NCBI GenBank assembly: GCA_020205615.1
Contig: CM035165.1
Span: forward strand, 91,078,005 to 91,142,004
Direction of reading: 5' to 3'
Length of the DNA stretch: 64,000 nt
Source of the DNA: Panax quinquefolius
Lineage: Eukaryota; Streptophyta; Magnoliopsida; Apiales; Araliaceae
Under the pieces are notes generated by a model. The model had not been told where the DNA came from and did no database searches. It saw only the letters and a program-made list of their open reading frames with translations. A program made the translations under genes and the position numbers. Below, one piece after another: positions 21,556 through 33,431 of this stretch; positions within the stretch are counted from its first letter, which is position 1; the number at the start of each line of letters is the position of its first letter.

Positions 21556-24190
21556 TGTAAGACCCCAACTTATTATAAATGAAATGAAATTTCTATTTAT
21601 TATTTTGAAATAGTAAGGGTTGAATTGATTAATGTGGTTAGTTATGGATAAAATGAGCAAATATTTCAAATAAGAAAGTGGTTATAAAGTATTCATTATT
21701 GTCGGGGAATATTCGTTTGGTCGTGGAATATTCTTCCTATCGGGAATATTAAATTTCGCCATGACCTTTTTGGGCCCCATAACTGGAAAAGCTATTTAAT
21801 GAAGAAAACGACAAGTATAAGTTGTTTATAAATAGCAGGCGTAGTTATTACAAGATTATCATCATGGAATACCCAATGGTTAAAACACGATAATACACGT
21901 TGTTCCACAAGATAGCATTACGATATTGCACCAATTATTGATTCTTACGTAAGAAGACACTACTCAATAATTATTACAAAGAATTCTTGTTTAATATTTT
22001 ATTTTATTGATTCAATAATTGCTACGTTGATATTTTATATTATCGTTGTTTCAATAATTGTCACTACACAAAGATTTTCCATTATCGAAGCAATAATTCA
22101 TATTATCTGAATAATATTATTAGATAACATTATTGGTAATGTCTAAAAAGTTCTATCTAAGGATAGGTTTGGTCACCTAATTCAAGGCTATTAAGAAGGA
22201 GAAATTCTTATTGAAAGCCCCTCTTTCCGAGGAACTACTTAGCCACAAGACAAATGATTCTCAGTAATATTATTTGTGAATAATTAATTATTGATTTATA
22301 TGATAAGGAAAATATTCATTTTATGTGGATATCGATGGAGAAAATTTTTAATATGACAATTGATGAAAATTATTATTTTATCTTTTTCTGATAAATAATT
22401 TATTTAAATATATTATTTTAATAATATAATAGTGGTGATATTTTTACAATGAATGTAGGATATCTAAGTATATGAGGAGGAAGGGTATTTTTGTTGCAAA
22501 AGTTATTTAAAACATGTTAAACATGTCTGTGGGCCCATTTCTTGACTGAAATTTGATTATAGCCTGTAAAATCGCCCGTTTTTGGATTTCGGTCAATTTC
22601 TAATTGGAATTTAGAAAAAATTTCTTCTGCAAAGTTGTAGATAATGGAATTTCCTATAGAAAGACATAAGGTTCGAATTTTTCTGACAAAAGGGCTTTAT
22701 TATGAATTATTGAAGTTCCAGATTAATTAATTATTATTATATGGAGTTTTAAATAAATTAATTGAGAAAAACGTTTTTGTGGTTGTTATTGAGGTGTGGC
22801 TGATGTCTAGACTATATTGGTGTGCATAGGAAATTTGAGAAAAATAAATTATTATTTTATTAAATTTTCTGCTTTGGTGTTCTAAGCAATTTCCTATAAA
22901 TAGGGTGCTTAGGTTAGAATTGAAAATCACACCAGAATCTGAAGTTTTCTCTCTCTATAATATCGAGCGTATTTTTGTGAGTATTTTGATACTTTGAGTG
23001 TGGCTATACGGTGCAAGTTTCTTTCATCATTTTATCCGATATTCAGTCAGAAGTACTGTCTTTGCGAGGTAAGGGATGTTATTTTCGTCTTAAATGATAT
23101 TATTTTCTTCAATATCATTACGCTTTAAAATCTTGGTTTAATCTTTTATCAAATTTGGAATTTTTGTGTCAGTGAGTTCTTATCCACGATACTCAAGACT
23201 ATTCACGATATCACGATACTATTCACAAAAATCTGGCACTATTCATAGAAAAATAAAATTTTCTTCTTTTGTCCAAGATGTCTATTATGGTTACTATCTT
23301 TGATTGTAACCATGTTTTCAATCTTTATTTTTGAATTCGCTTCAAAATTTGTTATTATGAGAGTATTATTGAACTTGGATAAAACCGTAATACTGAATCC
23401 CTAATATTTGTTCTTTTGCTTCATTGGATTCGTTTTCTTTAAAATATTTTTCATCATCCTCGGTCTAAATGATGATATTCTTGAATATCTTTGGCCCGTA
23501 GTGTAAAGATGAATGATTTCGATGAATATCTTTGGCTCCGTAGTGCTGAAGATGAACATGTGTTTAGATGAACATGACCAACTGATGAATATCTTTGGCC
23601 TGCAGTGCAAAGATGAATATTTGATTCCAGATATATGTTGATTGATGTTACATGGATAAAATATTGACTATGAATGTTTAAATTCATATATAGAAGATAA
23701 TAGATTTTATTCACTATTTAACTCTTCTAATGAATTATTATTTCCGCTGCAAATATTGATTTAAAACTTGTTGTCTATTGTATTCTATTAGATTTTCCTG
23801 TTGAGGACTAACGATAATTTGTTCTATATTATCTTAGTCATAATGTTCTTTCTTCTTGGGCTAGTTGAGCTCACCTTTTCCTTTTTGTTCCATTTTTCTT
23901 CTTAGGAGGCGAGAATGTAGCGAAATACTAGTAGGGGGTGTGGAATGATGGTTCTAGAAGTTGTTTTAGTAGTCCTCACTATTTTGTAAAATAGTGTATC
24001 AATAATTGTAATGAGGACTTATTTGAGTGTGGATATTATTTCAGATGATAATATTTGTATTTAAACTCACAGTTTAAGTGTTGTCGATATTTTACCTACG
24101 ACAGTTGTATTAATAAAGTTGTAGTTGTTTCTGTACCATGTATTTGGCGACTCAGAATGGGTGTTGTATACCTATTTTGGGGGCGTCACA
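21556..24190 (+). mobile_element. 3' LTR of Gypsy C, 2,635 bp
   Basis: It starts TGTAAGACCCCAAC and ends TATTTTGGGGGCGTCACA. A plant-type TATA box, a short ACTATTCAC array (about 23189-23252) and the core motif GGGCTAGTTGAGCTCACC (about 23857-23875) follow in that order. At 24190 it abuts an opposite-oriented fragment of the same family, not unique DNA. Confidence 0.88.
22894..22903 (+). promoter_or_regulatory. TATA box of the Gypsy C LTR
   Basis: CTATAAATAG lies mid-LTR, about 1.34 kb from the LTR start. The same box is at 25417-25426 in LTR E and, on the minus strand, at 59744-59753 in the Gypsy F LTR. It would drive transcription of the full element and mark the U3/R border just downstream. 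Confidence 0.65.
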
Positions 24191-25397
24191 TAAATAACAC
24201 CCCTTACCTTAATAGAAGAGTGAATATTGAAGTAGGGTAGTAGCAGAATACTCTTCTTCTTGCTCTCTATAGTTTTCTCTCTAGATTTTCAGTGAATTCG
24301 TAAGAAATAATGAAAAAATGAGCTTTTATTTATAGGAAAAAGGATTGAATAGTAACTAATTAATGAACGGCCCAGATTAATTCACTTTTAAACGGACGGT
24401 CCATATTGATTTATTATTAAAACTTAAAGCAACAGTCCATAATGATTTACTATTAAATCTTTAAACCAACGATTCATATTGATTTACTATTATAACTTTC
24501 CACCAGCGGTCCATATTGATTTACTAGTATATCTTCAACTAACGGTCTGAAAAATTAGTACATCTCCTCATGGAATAATAAGTCAAACTTATAACAAATA
24601 CCTCATAACAAACCTCTCTATTTATATCAAAAATTGAATATATATTTACCACAAATCACTTATCTTTAATAAACACATTTTTAATCAATTAATAATTATT
24701 GATCATTAATCTTATAACTCACAATATTTAACAACTAGATCATTCCCAGGAAAGAGGAGGCTTTCCGATAAGGATTTCTCCCTATTGGCGCACAATTAGG
24801 TGACCAAACCTCTCCTCGACAGAACTTTCTAGACATCATTAATATTGCAAATAATAATATGAATAACTTTGTCGTCTCAATTATTGATTAAATAATATAA
24901 AATATTATGCAGATGATACTGTTACAATAATTGAATCAAATAACGTGAGATACTATGTAGCAATTATTGTAGCAATAATTGAGTATAACTGAGTGACTTC
25001 TCACGTAAATATCAATAATCAATATCGTGTGCTACTATGCAACCACGCGTATTACTGTTCTTTTACCACCGGGTATTTCAATAGTTTAACGGTAAAACTT
25101 TCGCCGTTATTTTTATAAAAATATAATTCTTTCATTTTCTAAGTCCGACAGTTATTCCGTTGTGGGGTCCACCAATGATTGTGTCGTTGTACGAATGTTC
25201 TTGTTAAAACGAATAGTCCCCGACCAATCGAATATATTCCCCGACACAACGAATATTTTATATCAACTTGCTTAATTTGAAAAAATTTCATATATCACCC
25301 TTAACTTCAACCTTTTATCAATTTAACCATTTACTAAATAAAATAATAATTATAAGAAAATTGAATACTTTCATTTCATAAAATTTGGGGTCTTACA
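24191..25397 (-). mobile_element. Minus-oriented chromovirus LTR fragment
   Basis: From ATAACACCCCTTACCTT it parallels the last 1.3 kb of the solo LTR at 18150-20983 and ends TTTGGGGTCTTACA. The LTR's other end is missing. It may be the outer remainder of the Gypsy B LTR that starts at 12131, since the Gypsy C and LTR D material lies between them. That assignment is inference. Confidence 0.7.
24365..24550. repeat. Tandem repeat of about 37 bp
   Basis: Five imperfect copies of ACGGTCCATATTGATTTACT plus an ATTA-rich tail lie end to end in the minus-oriented LTR fragment. The solo LTR at 18150-20983 shows no such array at the corresponding place. Confidence 0.65.
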
Positions 25398-26812
25398 TTA
25401 GCATTCTGGTATTTTCCTATAAATAGGGTGTTTGGTAAATATTGAAATCACACCAGAATCAAAAGTTTTCTCTCTCTATAATATCGAGTGTATTTTTGTG
25501 GGTATTTAGATACTTTGAGAGTTGCCATCCAGTACAAGTTTCCTTCAGTATTATATCCGATATTCCAGTCAGAAGTACTGTTCATTTGAGGTAAAAGATG
25601 TTATTTTCTTCGTAAATGATGTTTTTCTTTTAATATCATTATGTTAAAATATTGGTATGAATTTTATTATGAAAATTTACCTTTTTATGTAGAGGTTACT
25701 ATTCACGTATACGGCATTATTCACGTATACAACACTATTCACGAATACGGTACTATTCACGAGTACTATTCACGAAGTATGATTTTTCTTATGGAATTTC
25801 TACCTTGTCGTGTCGGAGTTACTATTCATGTATACGGTACTATTCACGTATACGACACTATTCACAAATACGACACTATTCACAAAAAAATGAAATTTTC
25901 TTTTCTTTGTCCAAGTTGTCTATTATGGTTACTATCTTTGATTGTATCCATGTTTTGATCTTCATAATTGAATTTTGCTCCACAATTGATTATTATGGAG
26001 TATTTTTGAACGTGGATAAACTGAAGTACGAATCCCTAATCTTTGTCCTTTTATCTCACTGAATTCGTTTTTTTTAAAATATTTTTCATCATCTTCAGTC
26101 TTAAATAATGATATAACTGAATATCTTTGGCCTATAGTGCAAAGATGAATGATTACCTGATGAATATGTTTGGCCCGTAGTGCAAAGATGGACACGTGTT
26201 GAGATGAACATGACCAACTGGTGATACAAATGAATATCGTTGACCGTAGTTCAAAGATGAATATTTGATTCAAGATGTATATTGATTGGTGTTACATGGA
26301 TAAAATATTGATGATGGACTTTTAAATTCATAGACGATAGTAGATTTCATTCTATACTTAACTCTTATAATGAATTATTATTTCCGCTGCGAATATTGAT
26401 CTAAAACTTGTTGTCCATTATATTTTATCTGAATTATTGAAGACTAACGATAATTTGTTCTATATTATATTAGTCATAATATTCTTTACTGGGCTAGTTG
26501 ATCTCACCCTTTTTCTTTTTGTTCCATTTTTCTTCTCATAAGGCGAGAATATAGCGGGAACTAGTCGGGGTGTGGAGTGATTGGTCCAGACAGTTGTTTT
26601 ATCAGTCCTCACTATTATGTAAAATAGTATGATAATAATTGTAATGGGGACTTTTTTTGAGTTTGAATACTGTCTATTAGACAATATTTGTATTTAAACT
26701 CATAGTATATGTGTTTGCACGACAATTGTAATAATGAAGTTTTAGTTATTTTCTGTACCATGTATTTAGCGACTCAGAATGAGTGGTGTATACCTATTTT
26801 GGGGGCGTCACA
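25398..26812 (+). mobile_element. 3' part of plus-oriented chromovirus LTR E
   Basis: It is homologous to 22870-24190, beginning at the CCTATAAATAGGGTG TATA region and ending TATTTTGGGGGCGTCACA. Its 5' part is absent: the minus-oriented fragment ending at 25397 interrupts it, with TTAGC as the possible target site. On the right it joins Copia A gag at 26813, so this LTR closes an element inserted in Copia A. The element body would lie left of the window. Confidence 0.75.
25696..25893. repeat. ACTATTCACGTATACG minisatellite in LTR E
   Basis: Roughly ten units of TACTATTCAC with GTATACG-type spacers lie in two blocks, downstream of the TATA box. The Gypsy C LTR has only three or four units and the Gypsy F LTR three. 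Array length therefore varies between copies of one LTR family. Confidence 0.75.
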
Positions 26813-27247
26813 AAAAGATCCCCTTATTCTTTGGAAAAATTTGAAAGAAAGATGCAAAAGACTGTTATTCTCTCAAAAGCTCGTTATGATTGGATACATT
26901 TACGATTGCAGGATTTTAAATCAGTAAGTGAATATAATTCTGCAATGTTTAATATCAATTCTAAATTGAAACTATATGAAAATTATGTTAGAAAACACAT
27001 TATCTACTTTTCATGCATCGAATGTGCTCCTGCAACAATATAGAGAACGAGGTTTTAAGACTACTCTGAAATGATTTCGTTTCTCCTTGTGGTTGAACAA
27101 AATAATGAGCTCTTAATGAAAAATCATGAATCACGATCGACTGGTTTAGCTCCATTCCCTAAAGTGAATGCTGGGAGATATAATAATAATTATGTTCGTG
27201 TTCGTGATCGTGGTCGTAGTAGAGGCCATGGTTGTGGACGTGGTCAT
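26813..27247 (+). pseudogene. Copia A gag, N-terminal and middle parts
   Basis: The segment encodes KDPLILWKNLKER and, after a shift, a RYDWIHLRLQDFKSVSEYNS block characteristic of one plant copia gag group. Later frames give a SELISF-type stretch, LVVEQNNELLMKNHES and an Arg-Gly-rich tail ending GRGH. An 87-codon frame from 26783 runs out of LTR E into this gag; it is a chance fusion across the insertion border. Gag continues at 29106. Confidence 0.82.
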
Positions 27248-29105
27248 TGAAAGTATTATGCACACAAGTCAATTAATGCATGTTTGATGATAAAACATAT
27301 ACTTTGTTAACAATCTTATTCATCTATTAATAAAAGAATTGTTTAATTAAAGACGTTTAATTTATCTACATGGTGTTGTTTTATAATATGTGATAAACCC
27401 ATACTTTTGAGCAATACTTTTAGAATCATGATGATGAGAATGCTAATGAGATCTAAATTCTTAGATAACTCACAAACTAAAATTGTTCTCAATCGTTGGA
27501 TAACTAAAAAGGGGATTAGTGAATCTGGATAGATTGGTACATACGTTGCTTGCTTATTGGATGAGGATGATTGATCTCATTATCATTTATGTGGAGACAC
27601 TAAAACAAGTATGTAGGTGCTTATTGGAGAATAAGTTCACTTAACGTGGCTTGCTAAGTAATACCTAATGGAGTTTTACTTGTCTGTTAATAAGAATTCC
27701 TATAGTGATAGTAGTACAAGTGATTCTTAGACTTAAGATCATCATAGTATCTTGTGTATGATAAGTTATACTTTGATATGTCCCTTAAGCCCCTTAAGGT
27801 ATATCAAAGGGTATGTTTGGGTGTAATAAGTTATATATAAAGATAATGTATGATCAACAAAGAATCTATCGCTTCTAGTAAAAGAAGATAATGTCCTATG
27901 TAATTCGATAAATGACAATCCAGTAGTCATTGGCCAAGGTAAAATGAAATTAGAAAGGAGTTTCTAATTTGTATTATCTGGAGTTGTGCATTTAAGAATA
28001 GAAATACATATAATTATATAAAATATGACTTGACAGTAATTCTATGTCTTATATTTAATTGAGACATTGTATGGTGGAATGATTGAATTATACGATAATT
28101 ATTTACTCAAAAGTTCTTTTATGATTAATGTTGAAATCTATATTATCCGGAAAGTCGTTGATTGTTAATAAGACTTATCTTTATTGTAGAATAAATGTTA
28201 TTTATTTAAATAAATTAATATTAATTTATTTATGTAAATAAGATTAGAATTATTCTAATTGATTATTCACAACTAGTTTAATATGGAGAACCTAAAGGGT
28301 CACACCATAAAAGAAAAAATATTTATCTAAGAATTAAATTGCATAATCGTAATAATAAGTTAAGTGTATTTAATTTAATCTATGGTGATAGAATAAATTA
28401 AATAGCTTAATATTTATTATTTAATATTTTGGAAATATTAAATATAAATTAATAAGAGGAGTCTTATTATTATTATTATTTAATTCCTAAAGGAGTTTGA
28501 GAATTAATTAATAAAAGTACTCTCATATATTCCTAATGAGATTAGGAGGCTAATTAAGTAAAATAGTTTAATTAATTATTCCTAATTGGATTAGGAAGCC
28601 TAATTAATTAAAGGAGTTTAATTAATTAAAATAAAACCTTATTCCTAAATTATTTAGGAGGGTTGCCTACATCTATAAATAAAATGAGTCTTATTTTAAT
28701 TTAGAGTTAATGACAATTCCAATAGTTGGGAGAGTACTGACATATTCTATAGAGATAGAATTAGGGTTTTGCCAAACACTCATTTTCTTGAATACTTGTT
28801 CTTCTTTGGTAGATCACCTCTAGAGGTCAAACACTTGGGTGACTAACGTTGATCAAAGGAATGAATCAAATCCGGTGGATTTAAGTTAAACGTGAAAAGG
28901 AATTAGAGGTGAACTCGTACTTAAGGAAACAAGTCTCTACAAGGGTATAAATCTGATCTCCTTCTCCTTTCTATCGATTGATAATTATGCACAAAGTATA
29001 GTCATGGTGATGATTTGTATGAAAAATTTTAAAATCTATTTTTATCGCGCTTCCGCACCTTTTATGTAATTTGATTGCATTATCGCGCTATATACAAACC
29101 TAACA
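27248..29105 (+). mobile_element. Copia solo LTR, 1,858 bp, in Copia A gag
   Basis: It begins TGAAAGTATTATGCACACAAG and ends ACAAACCTAACA. Flanks are GTCAT (27243-27247) and GCCAT (29106-29110), a target duplication with one mismatch. The Arg-Gly gag tail continues as ERGRFNYRNYDGRN beyond it. It is the same family as the LTR of Copia B at 31854. A TATA-like TCTATAAATAAA is at 28672-28683, so the LTR is plus-oriented. Confidence 0.88.
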
Positions 29106-29640
29106 GCCATGAGCGAGGACGATTTAATTACCGCAATTATGATGGTCGTAATTTGTCAAATTCAAACAAACCTTCACAGAATAAGGAGAAACAAGAAAGG
29201 GAAAAGAATATACATAGTGGAGATACCAAGAAAGAAAAAAATATATATTATCGATGTAGAATGATTAGTCTTGTACCTGTCGTACGACCAAACATCTTGT
29301 TAATTTATATCAGTCCTCATTGAAAGGAAAGGAAAAGAATATAGAAATAAATTTTTCTCACCAAGATAGTAATGATATTTATTTTGACCCTTTGGATATG
29401 ACGCACCTTGACGTTGCAGATTTTTTTGAGCAAAATGATGAGAAAGATGATATTTCTTGTAATGATAATAATCAGTTCAAAATTTTATTAATCCTTAAGT
29501 ATGTTTCTTTTATGCTAGTATGTTCCGATGTATTTTATTTTCTTCCTTTCATGTTAGGTTATTTAATGCAAAGGATTGTGTCATTATCAAAAAATATACA
29601 TAATAAATACTATGTCTTATTATGAACTTATTATATTATA
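29106..29640 (+). pseudogene. Copia A gag C-terminus and gag-protease spacer
   Basis: The frame resumes with ERGRFNYRNYDGRN and a Lys-rich stretch. A YYRC segment near 29245 begins the nucleocapsid zinc knuckle, which is then frameshifted, with RTTKHL near 29290. A stretch rich in Asp and Asn (DSNDIYFDPLDMTHLDVADF) follows to about 29480. After that the open frame runs into non-matching sequence. Confidence 0.75.
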
Positions 29641-30060
29641 TTTTCTTTTTCATGAAGAAAATATAGATTTGCGTCATCTATAAATGAGCCCAATATTAGT
29701 GGTGGAGATATATGCTTAGCAGATAGTGCGACGACGCATACCATTCTCAGGCATAAGAAATATTTTTCAAATCTAAGAATAATGAAAGTAAAAGTAAATA
29801 CAATATCAGGTTTATCAGACTTGATTAAAGGCTCTGGAAGAGCCAATATAATGCTTCCTAATGAAACAAAATTTATTATTAATAATACTTTGTTCTCTAC
29901 TAAATCAAGGAGAAATCTGGTATGTTTTAAACAATGGTATATAATATCTTTACATCGTGTTAAATGTCTCTACTGGAAAACAAATACTGAAAAAATTACA
30001 GGTTTTATCTTCATGTTTGTACTACACAAGTATTAGTACAATTGAAGTCAATGCAATAAT
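29641..30060 (+). pseudogene. Copia A protease
   Basis: The motif ADSATTHTILRHKKYF, with the presumed catalytic Asp at 29721-29723, matches the copia protease group that has DSA in place of DSG. An 84-codon frame from 29782 continues with ISGLSDLIKGSGRANIMLP and a NNTLFSTKSRRNL stretch, the region between protease and integrase. The frame breaks after about 29920. Confidence 0.75.
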
Positions 30061-30487
30061 GAACTAGAAGTTTAGTGAACCAAATAATTTTATTATTTGG
30101 CATGACCGGTTGGGTCATCTTGGATCAATAATGATGCAAAGAATTATTGAGAATTCACATGGTCATCCATTAAAGAACTAGAAGATTCTTTAATTTAAAG
30201 AATTCTCGTGTGCTGCTTGTTCTCAAGGCAAATTGGTCATTAGACCATCACCAACTAAAATTGGGATTGAATCCCCAAGATTTATAGAACGCGTTCAAGG
30301 AGATATTTATGGGCCTTATTCACTCACCATGTGGACCATTGAGATATTTTATGGTTGTAATAGATGCATCTACAAAATGGTCAAATGTGTGTTTATTATC
30401 AACTCACAACCTGGCCTTTGCGAGATTACTTGCTCAAATTATTAGATTACGAACACAATTTTCAGATCATACAATCAAGAATATTCT
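30061..30487 (+). pseudogene. Copia A integrase, zinc region and first half of the core
   Basis: WHDRLGHLGS near 30097 and CAACSQGKL near 30216 form the HHCC zinc domain. They are followed by SPRFIERVQGDIYGP with the first catalytic Asp, then a frameshift into RYFMVVIDASTKWSNVCLLS. The core ends at HTIKNI, where a solo LTR is inserted at 30488. The next residues, RLDNAGEFTS, are encoded from 31782. Confidence 0.85.
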
Positions 30488-31777
30488 TGTTGTGATGTTG
30501 CAGACAACCAAAAATAAATTCTTACTGCAAAAAATATTTATGTAGTAGTGCAAGCAAGAGTCGATCCCATAGAGAATGATTAGTATAGTTTTATGTTTTG
30601 TGAATTAGATTGGGGAGTTTTGAGTGTTGTTTGTTAAAGTAAATTAATAATTAAATAACACAAAATATCTAACGAAATAAATCAGGAAAATGAGCCTTAG
30701 ATTAAGTCAACTTTCACCTTCAAAAATTTACACAGATCATTGACACAAGCATAAACAACTAGTATTTTAAATATTCACCATTGGAATTACTTCCGTGTCT
30801 TTCCTTAATTTTAGTTAGATAGAAACAAGTGATCTAAATAACCCTAACTACTAAAAAACTTTAGACAAGTGCTGAAAGTTTAATCTAGTAGCAGCTTTAA
30901 GAATTAGAAAAATCGATGAAGCTAAACAATATAAGCACTAGTTGTATTTAATTTAGTTGAGTATTCTTCCTAAGATATAATAATCTCATGATCTGCAGTC
31001 AATTATTAACCTTAGTTGCTTCACAAATTAAAGTGACCAAACAATTACGGATTTGATATCTACTTTAGAAGTAGATTTCAAAGAATAATATACTAGTATA
31101 CATCCTAGCAACTAAACATATCAATAATAGAATTTAAGTATAGAAGAATAATCAATACTCAAAATATTAATTGAAAATTAAAACCAATTAGATCTCACAC
31201 TGTAATAATCTGAGGCTTCCGACTCCTTAAACCAGGAATAGAAGTTTAGCCACACATGGCTATGAAAAACACTAAAGAATAATCGAGAGAAGTTGGTATC
31301 CAAGTCTTCCTATATCTCTTGGTAATCCTCTATTTATAGGCATATGACATTAATTCTTTTCCATGTAGGCTTCAACTTTCTAGTGGCAATCAACTTCCTT
31401 CAAAGAGATCTTCTAGATAGACTTTCCTTTCCTTCATTGAATTTAACTTGCACATCAAGATTATTCCACCTCCTTTCTTCTCCATGTAGGATTCTCCTTA
31501 TTTATTTCCTTTCATGAATAGGAGCATTTAATATTGCTTTATCACCAAGATATTGAATTTATTAAAATCATGTGCTCGCATAATTACAACTTTGCCCCTC
31601 CTTTTACTTTAAAGTTCAAATAATGCTCAATTTGTCTCCAACGCACTTTCAAAGTAACAGAATCCTTTAATTGCACCTTAAATAAAAATATAAGAATAAT
31701 GAGTGTATTTAGTTACAAAATAAATATAAAAGATTAAGTATTAAAGGATAAAAATGTAACATATTTTATTCTCAACA
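30488..31777 (-). mobile_element. Solo LTR, 1,290 bp, unassigned family, in Copia A integrase
   Basis: It begins TGTTGTGATGTTGCAGAC and ends TTATTCTCAACA, with 5 bp inverted ends TGTTG/CAACA. ATTCT at 30483-30487 and ATTCG at 31778-31782 form a target duplication with one mismatch. Joining the flanks restores the integrase motif. A minus-strand TATA-like CCTATAAATAGAGG is at 31330-31343, hence the orientation. I see no coding capacity. I cannot say whether it is copia or gypsy; a TRIM-like short element is also possible. Confidence 0.75.
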
Positions 31778-31853
31778 ATTCGTCTTGACAATGCTGGTGA
31801 ATTTACATCCTACGCATTTAATGATTATTACATGTCACTTGGGATAAATAATG
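31778..31853 (+). pseudogene. Copia A integrase core, second catalytic block
   Basis: The frame encodes RLDNAGEFTSYAFNDYYMSLGI, which carries the second catalytic Asp of the integrase core. It is cut at 31853 by the Copia B LTR; TAATG at 31849-31853 is the left copy of the expected target duplication. The Glu of the DDE triad and everything beyond should lie right of Copia B and later insertions. Confidence 0.82.
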
Positions 31854-31943
31854 TGAAAGTAGTATACATACAAGCCAAACATGTTTGATGATAAAGCATA
31901 TACTTTGTAAATAATCTTATTCATTTATTAATAAAAAGAATTA

Positions 31944-32269
31944 CTCCATCCGTCCCATGATAAAAGTCCTTATTACTATTTTGGGTAGTTCCATGTTAAA
32001 TTTTCACTTTCCTTTAATAACCAAACTTTTACATATTTTTTCATATTATGCCCGTAGCATTAAATATCTCATATTTTTCTTATTCTAATTCTCTCTCCAT
32101 ATTTAATAAGTATGGAGAGAGAATATTTTGAATTGAATAGCTAGAAAGTCACTCTCTCACTTACATTGAAAATAATTAATGACATTATTATGGGTAATTT
32201 TTTCATTTCATTCCTCTTCTTAATATGCGTGAAAAGCCCACCAGGACTTTTATACTGGGACGGAGGGAG
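31944..32269. mobile_element. Stowaway-like MITE, 326 bp
   Basis: Terminal inverted repeats are CTCCATCCGTCCCATGATAA on the left and, read inward from the right, CTCCCTCCGTCCCAGTATAA, continuing with AAAGTCC on both. TA flanks both ends (31942-31943 and 32270-32271). CTCCCTCCGTCCC with a TA target is the hallmark of plant Stowaway elements mobilised by Tc1/mariner transposases. The homologous solo LTR at about 27330 lacks it and shows the empty site. No coding capacity. Confidence 0.95.
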
Positions 32270-33395
32270 TATTTAATTAAAGGTTTTTACATTATCTTCA
32301 TGGTGATGTTTTAATAATATATGATAAACTCATAATTTTAATCAATACTTTTAGAATCATGATGAGATCATGCTAATGAGATCTCAATTCTTAGATAACT
32401 TAAAATCTTAAATGTTCTTAATCGTTGGATTACTAAAAAAGGGATTAGTGAATCAAGATAGATTGGTACATACGTTGCTTGCTCATTGGATGAGGATGAT
32501 TGATCTCGTGATCATTTGTGTGGAGATACTAAAGAAATTATGTAGGTGTTTATTGGAGAATAAGTTCACTGAACGTGGCTCGCTAAAGAATACCTAATGA
32601 AGTTTTACTTGCTTGTCAATAGGAATTTCTATAGTGATAGTAGTACAAGTGATCCTTAGATTTGAGATCATCATAGTATCTTGTGTATAATAAGTTATAC
32701 TTTGACATGTCCCTTAAGACCCTTAGTGTATATCAAATGGTATGCTTGGGTGTAATAAGTTATACATGGAGATAATGAATGATCAATAAAAAATCTACCA
32801 CTTCTAGTAAAAGAAAAGAATGTCCTATGTGATTCGATAAATGACAACCTAGGAATCATTGGCCATTGTGGAATGAAATTAGAAAGGAATTTCTAATTTA
32901 CATTATTAGGAGTTGTGCATTTGTGAATCGAAATACATATAATTAAATAAAATAAGACTTGAGATTATTTACATGTCTTATATTTAATTGAGACATTGTA
33001 TGGTGGAATGATTGAATTATACGGTAACTATTTACTCAAAGGTTCTTTTATGATTACTTTTTAAATCTATATTATCTTAAAAGTCGTTAATCGCTAAGGA
33101 AGCTTATTCTTATTGTAGATACATTGTTATATATTTAAATAAATTAATAGTTTAATTTATTTATTTAAATAAGATTAAATTGTTATAATTGATTTATTCA
33201 CAATCCGCTTAATATGGAGAACCTAAAGGGTCACGCCATAAAAGGAAGAATATTTATTTAAGAAATAAGTGACATAATCGTAATAATAAGTTGAGTGTAT
33301 TTAATTTAATCTATGGTGATAGAATAAATTAAATAGCTTAATATTTATTATTTAATATTTTAAAAATATTAAATATAAATTTATAAGAGAGTCTT

Positions 33396-33431
33396 ATTAT
33401 TATTATTATTATTGCTATTATTATTATTTGT
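33396..33431. repeat. ATT microsatellite
   Basis: An interrupted run of TTA/ATT triplets lies in the Copia B 5' LTR. The homologous place in the solo LTR (about 28466-28482) has a shorter run. Confidence 0.8.

Larger units (their letters stand above)
14632..24190 (+). mobile_element. Gypsy C: degenerate Tekay-type chromovirus lacking its 5' LTR
   Basis: Plus-strand gag zinc knuckles, protease, RT, RNase H, integrase and chromodomain are followed by a polypurine tract and a 3' LTR. It is the same family as Gypsy F, with closely matching Pol segments. The 5' LTR and first half of gag are missing at the junction at 14631/14632. A solo LTR of the same family, in opposite orientation, is inserted at 18150-20983. 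Confidence 0.88.
26813..31853 (+). mobile_element. Copia A: degenerate Ty1/copia, gag to mid-integrase
   Basis: The order gag, protease, integrase is copia-type, with integrase before RT. Gag is cut on the left by LTR E at 26812. Two solo LTRs split it, at 27248-29105 and 30488-31777. At 31853 the integrase frame stops where Copia B is inserted. The RT, RNase H and LTR of Copia A are not in the window and would be expected right of it. Confidence 0.85.

Noticed and set aside
25641..26062. Plus-strand frames with repeated IHVYGTIHEY-like units
   Set aside because: They translate the ACTATTCAC minisatellite of LTR E and have no protein features.
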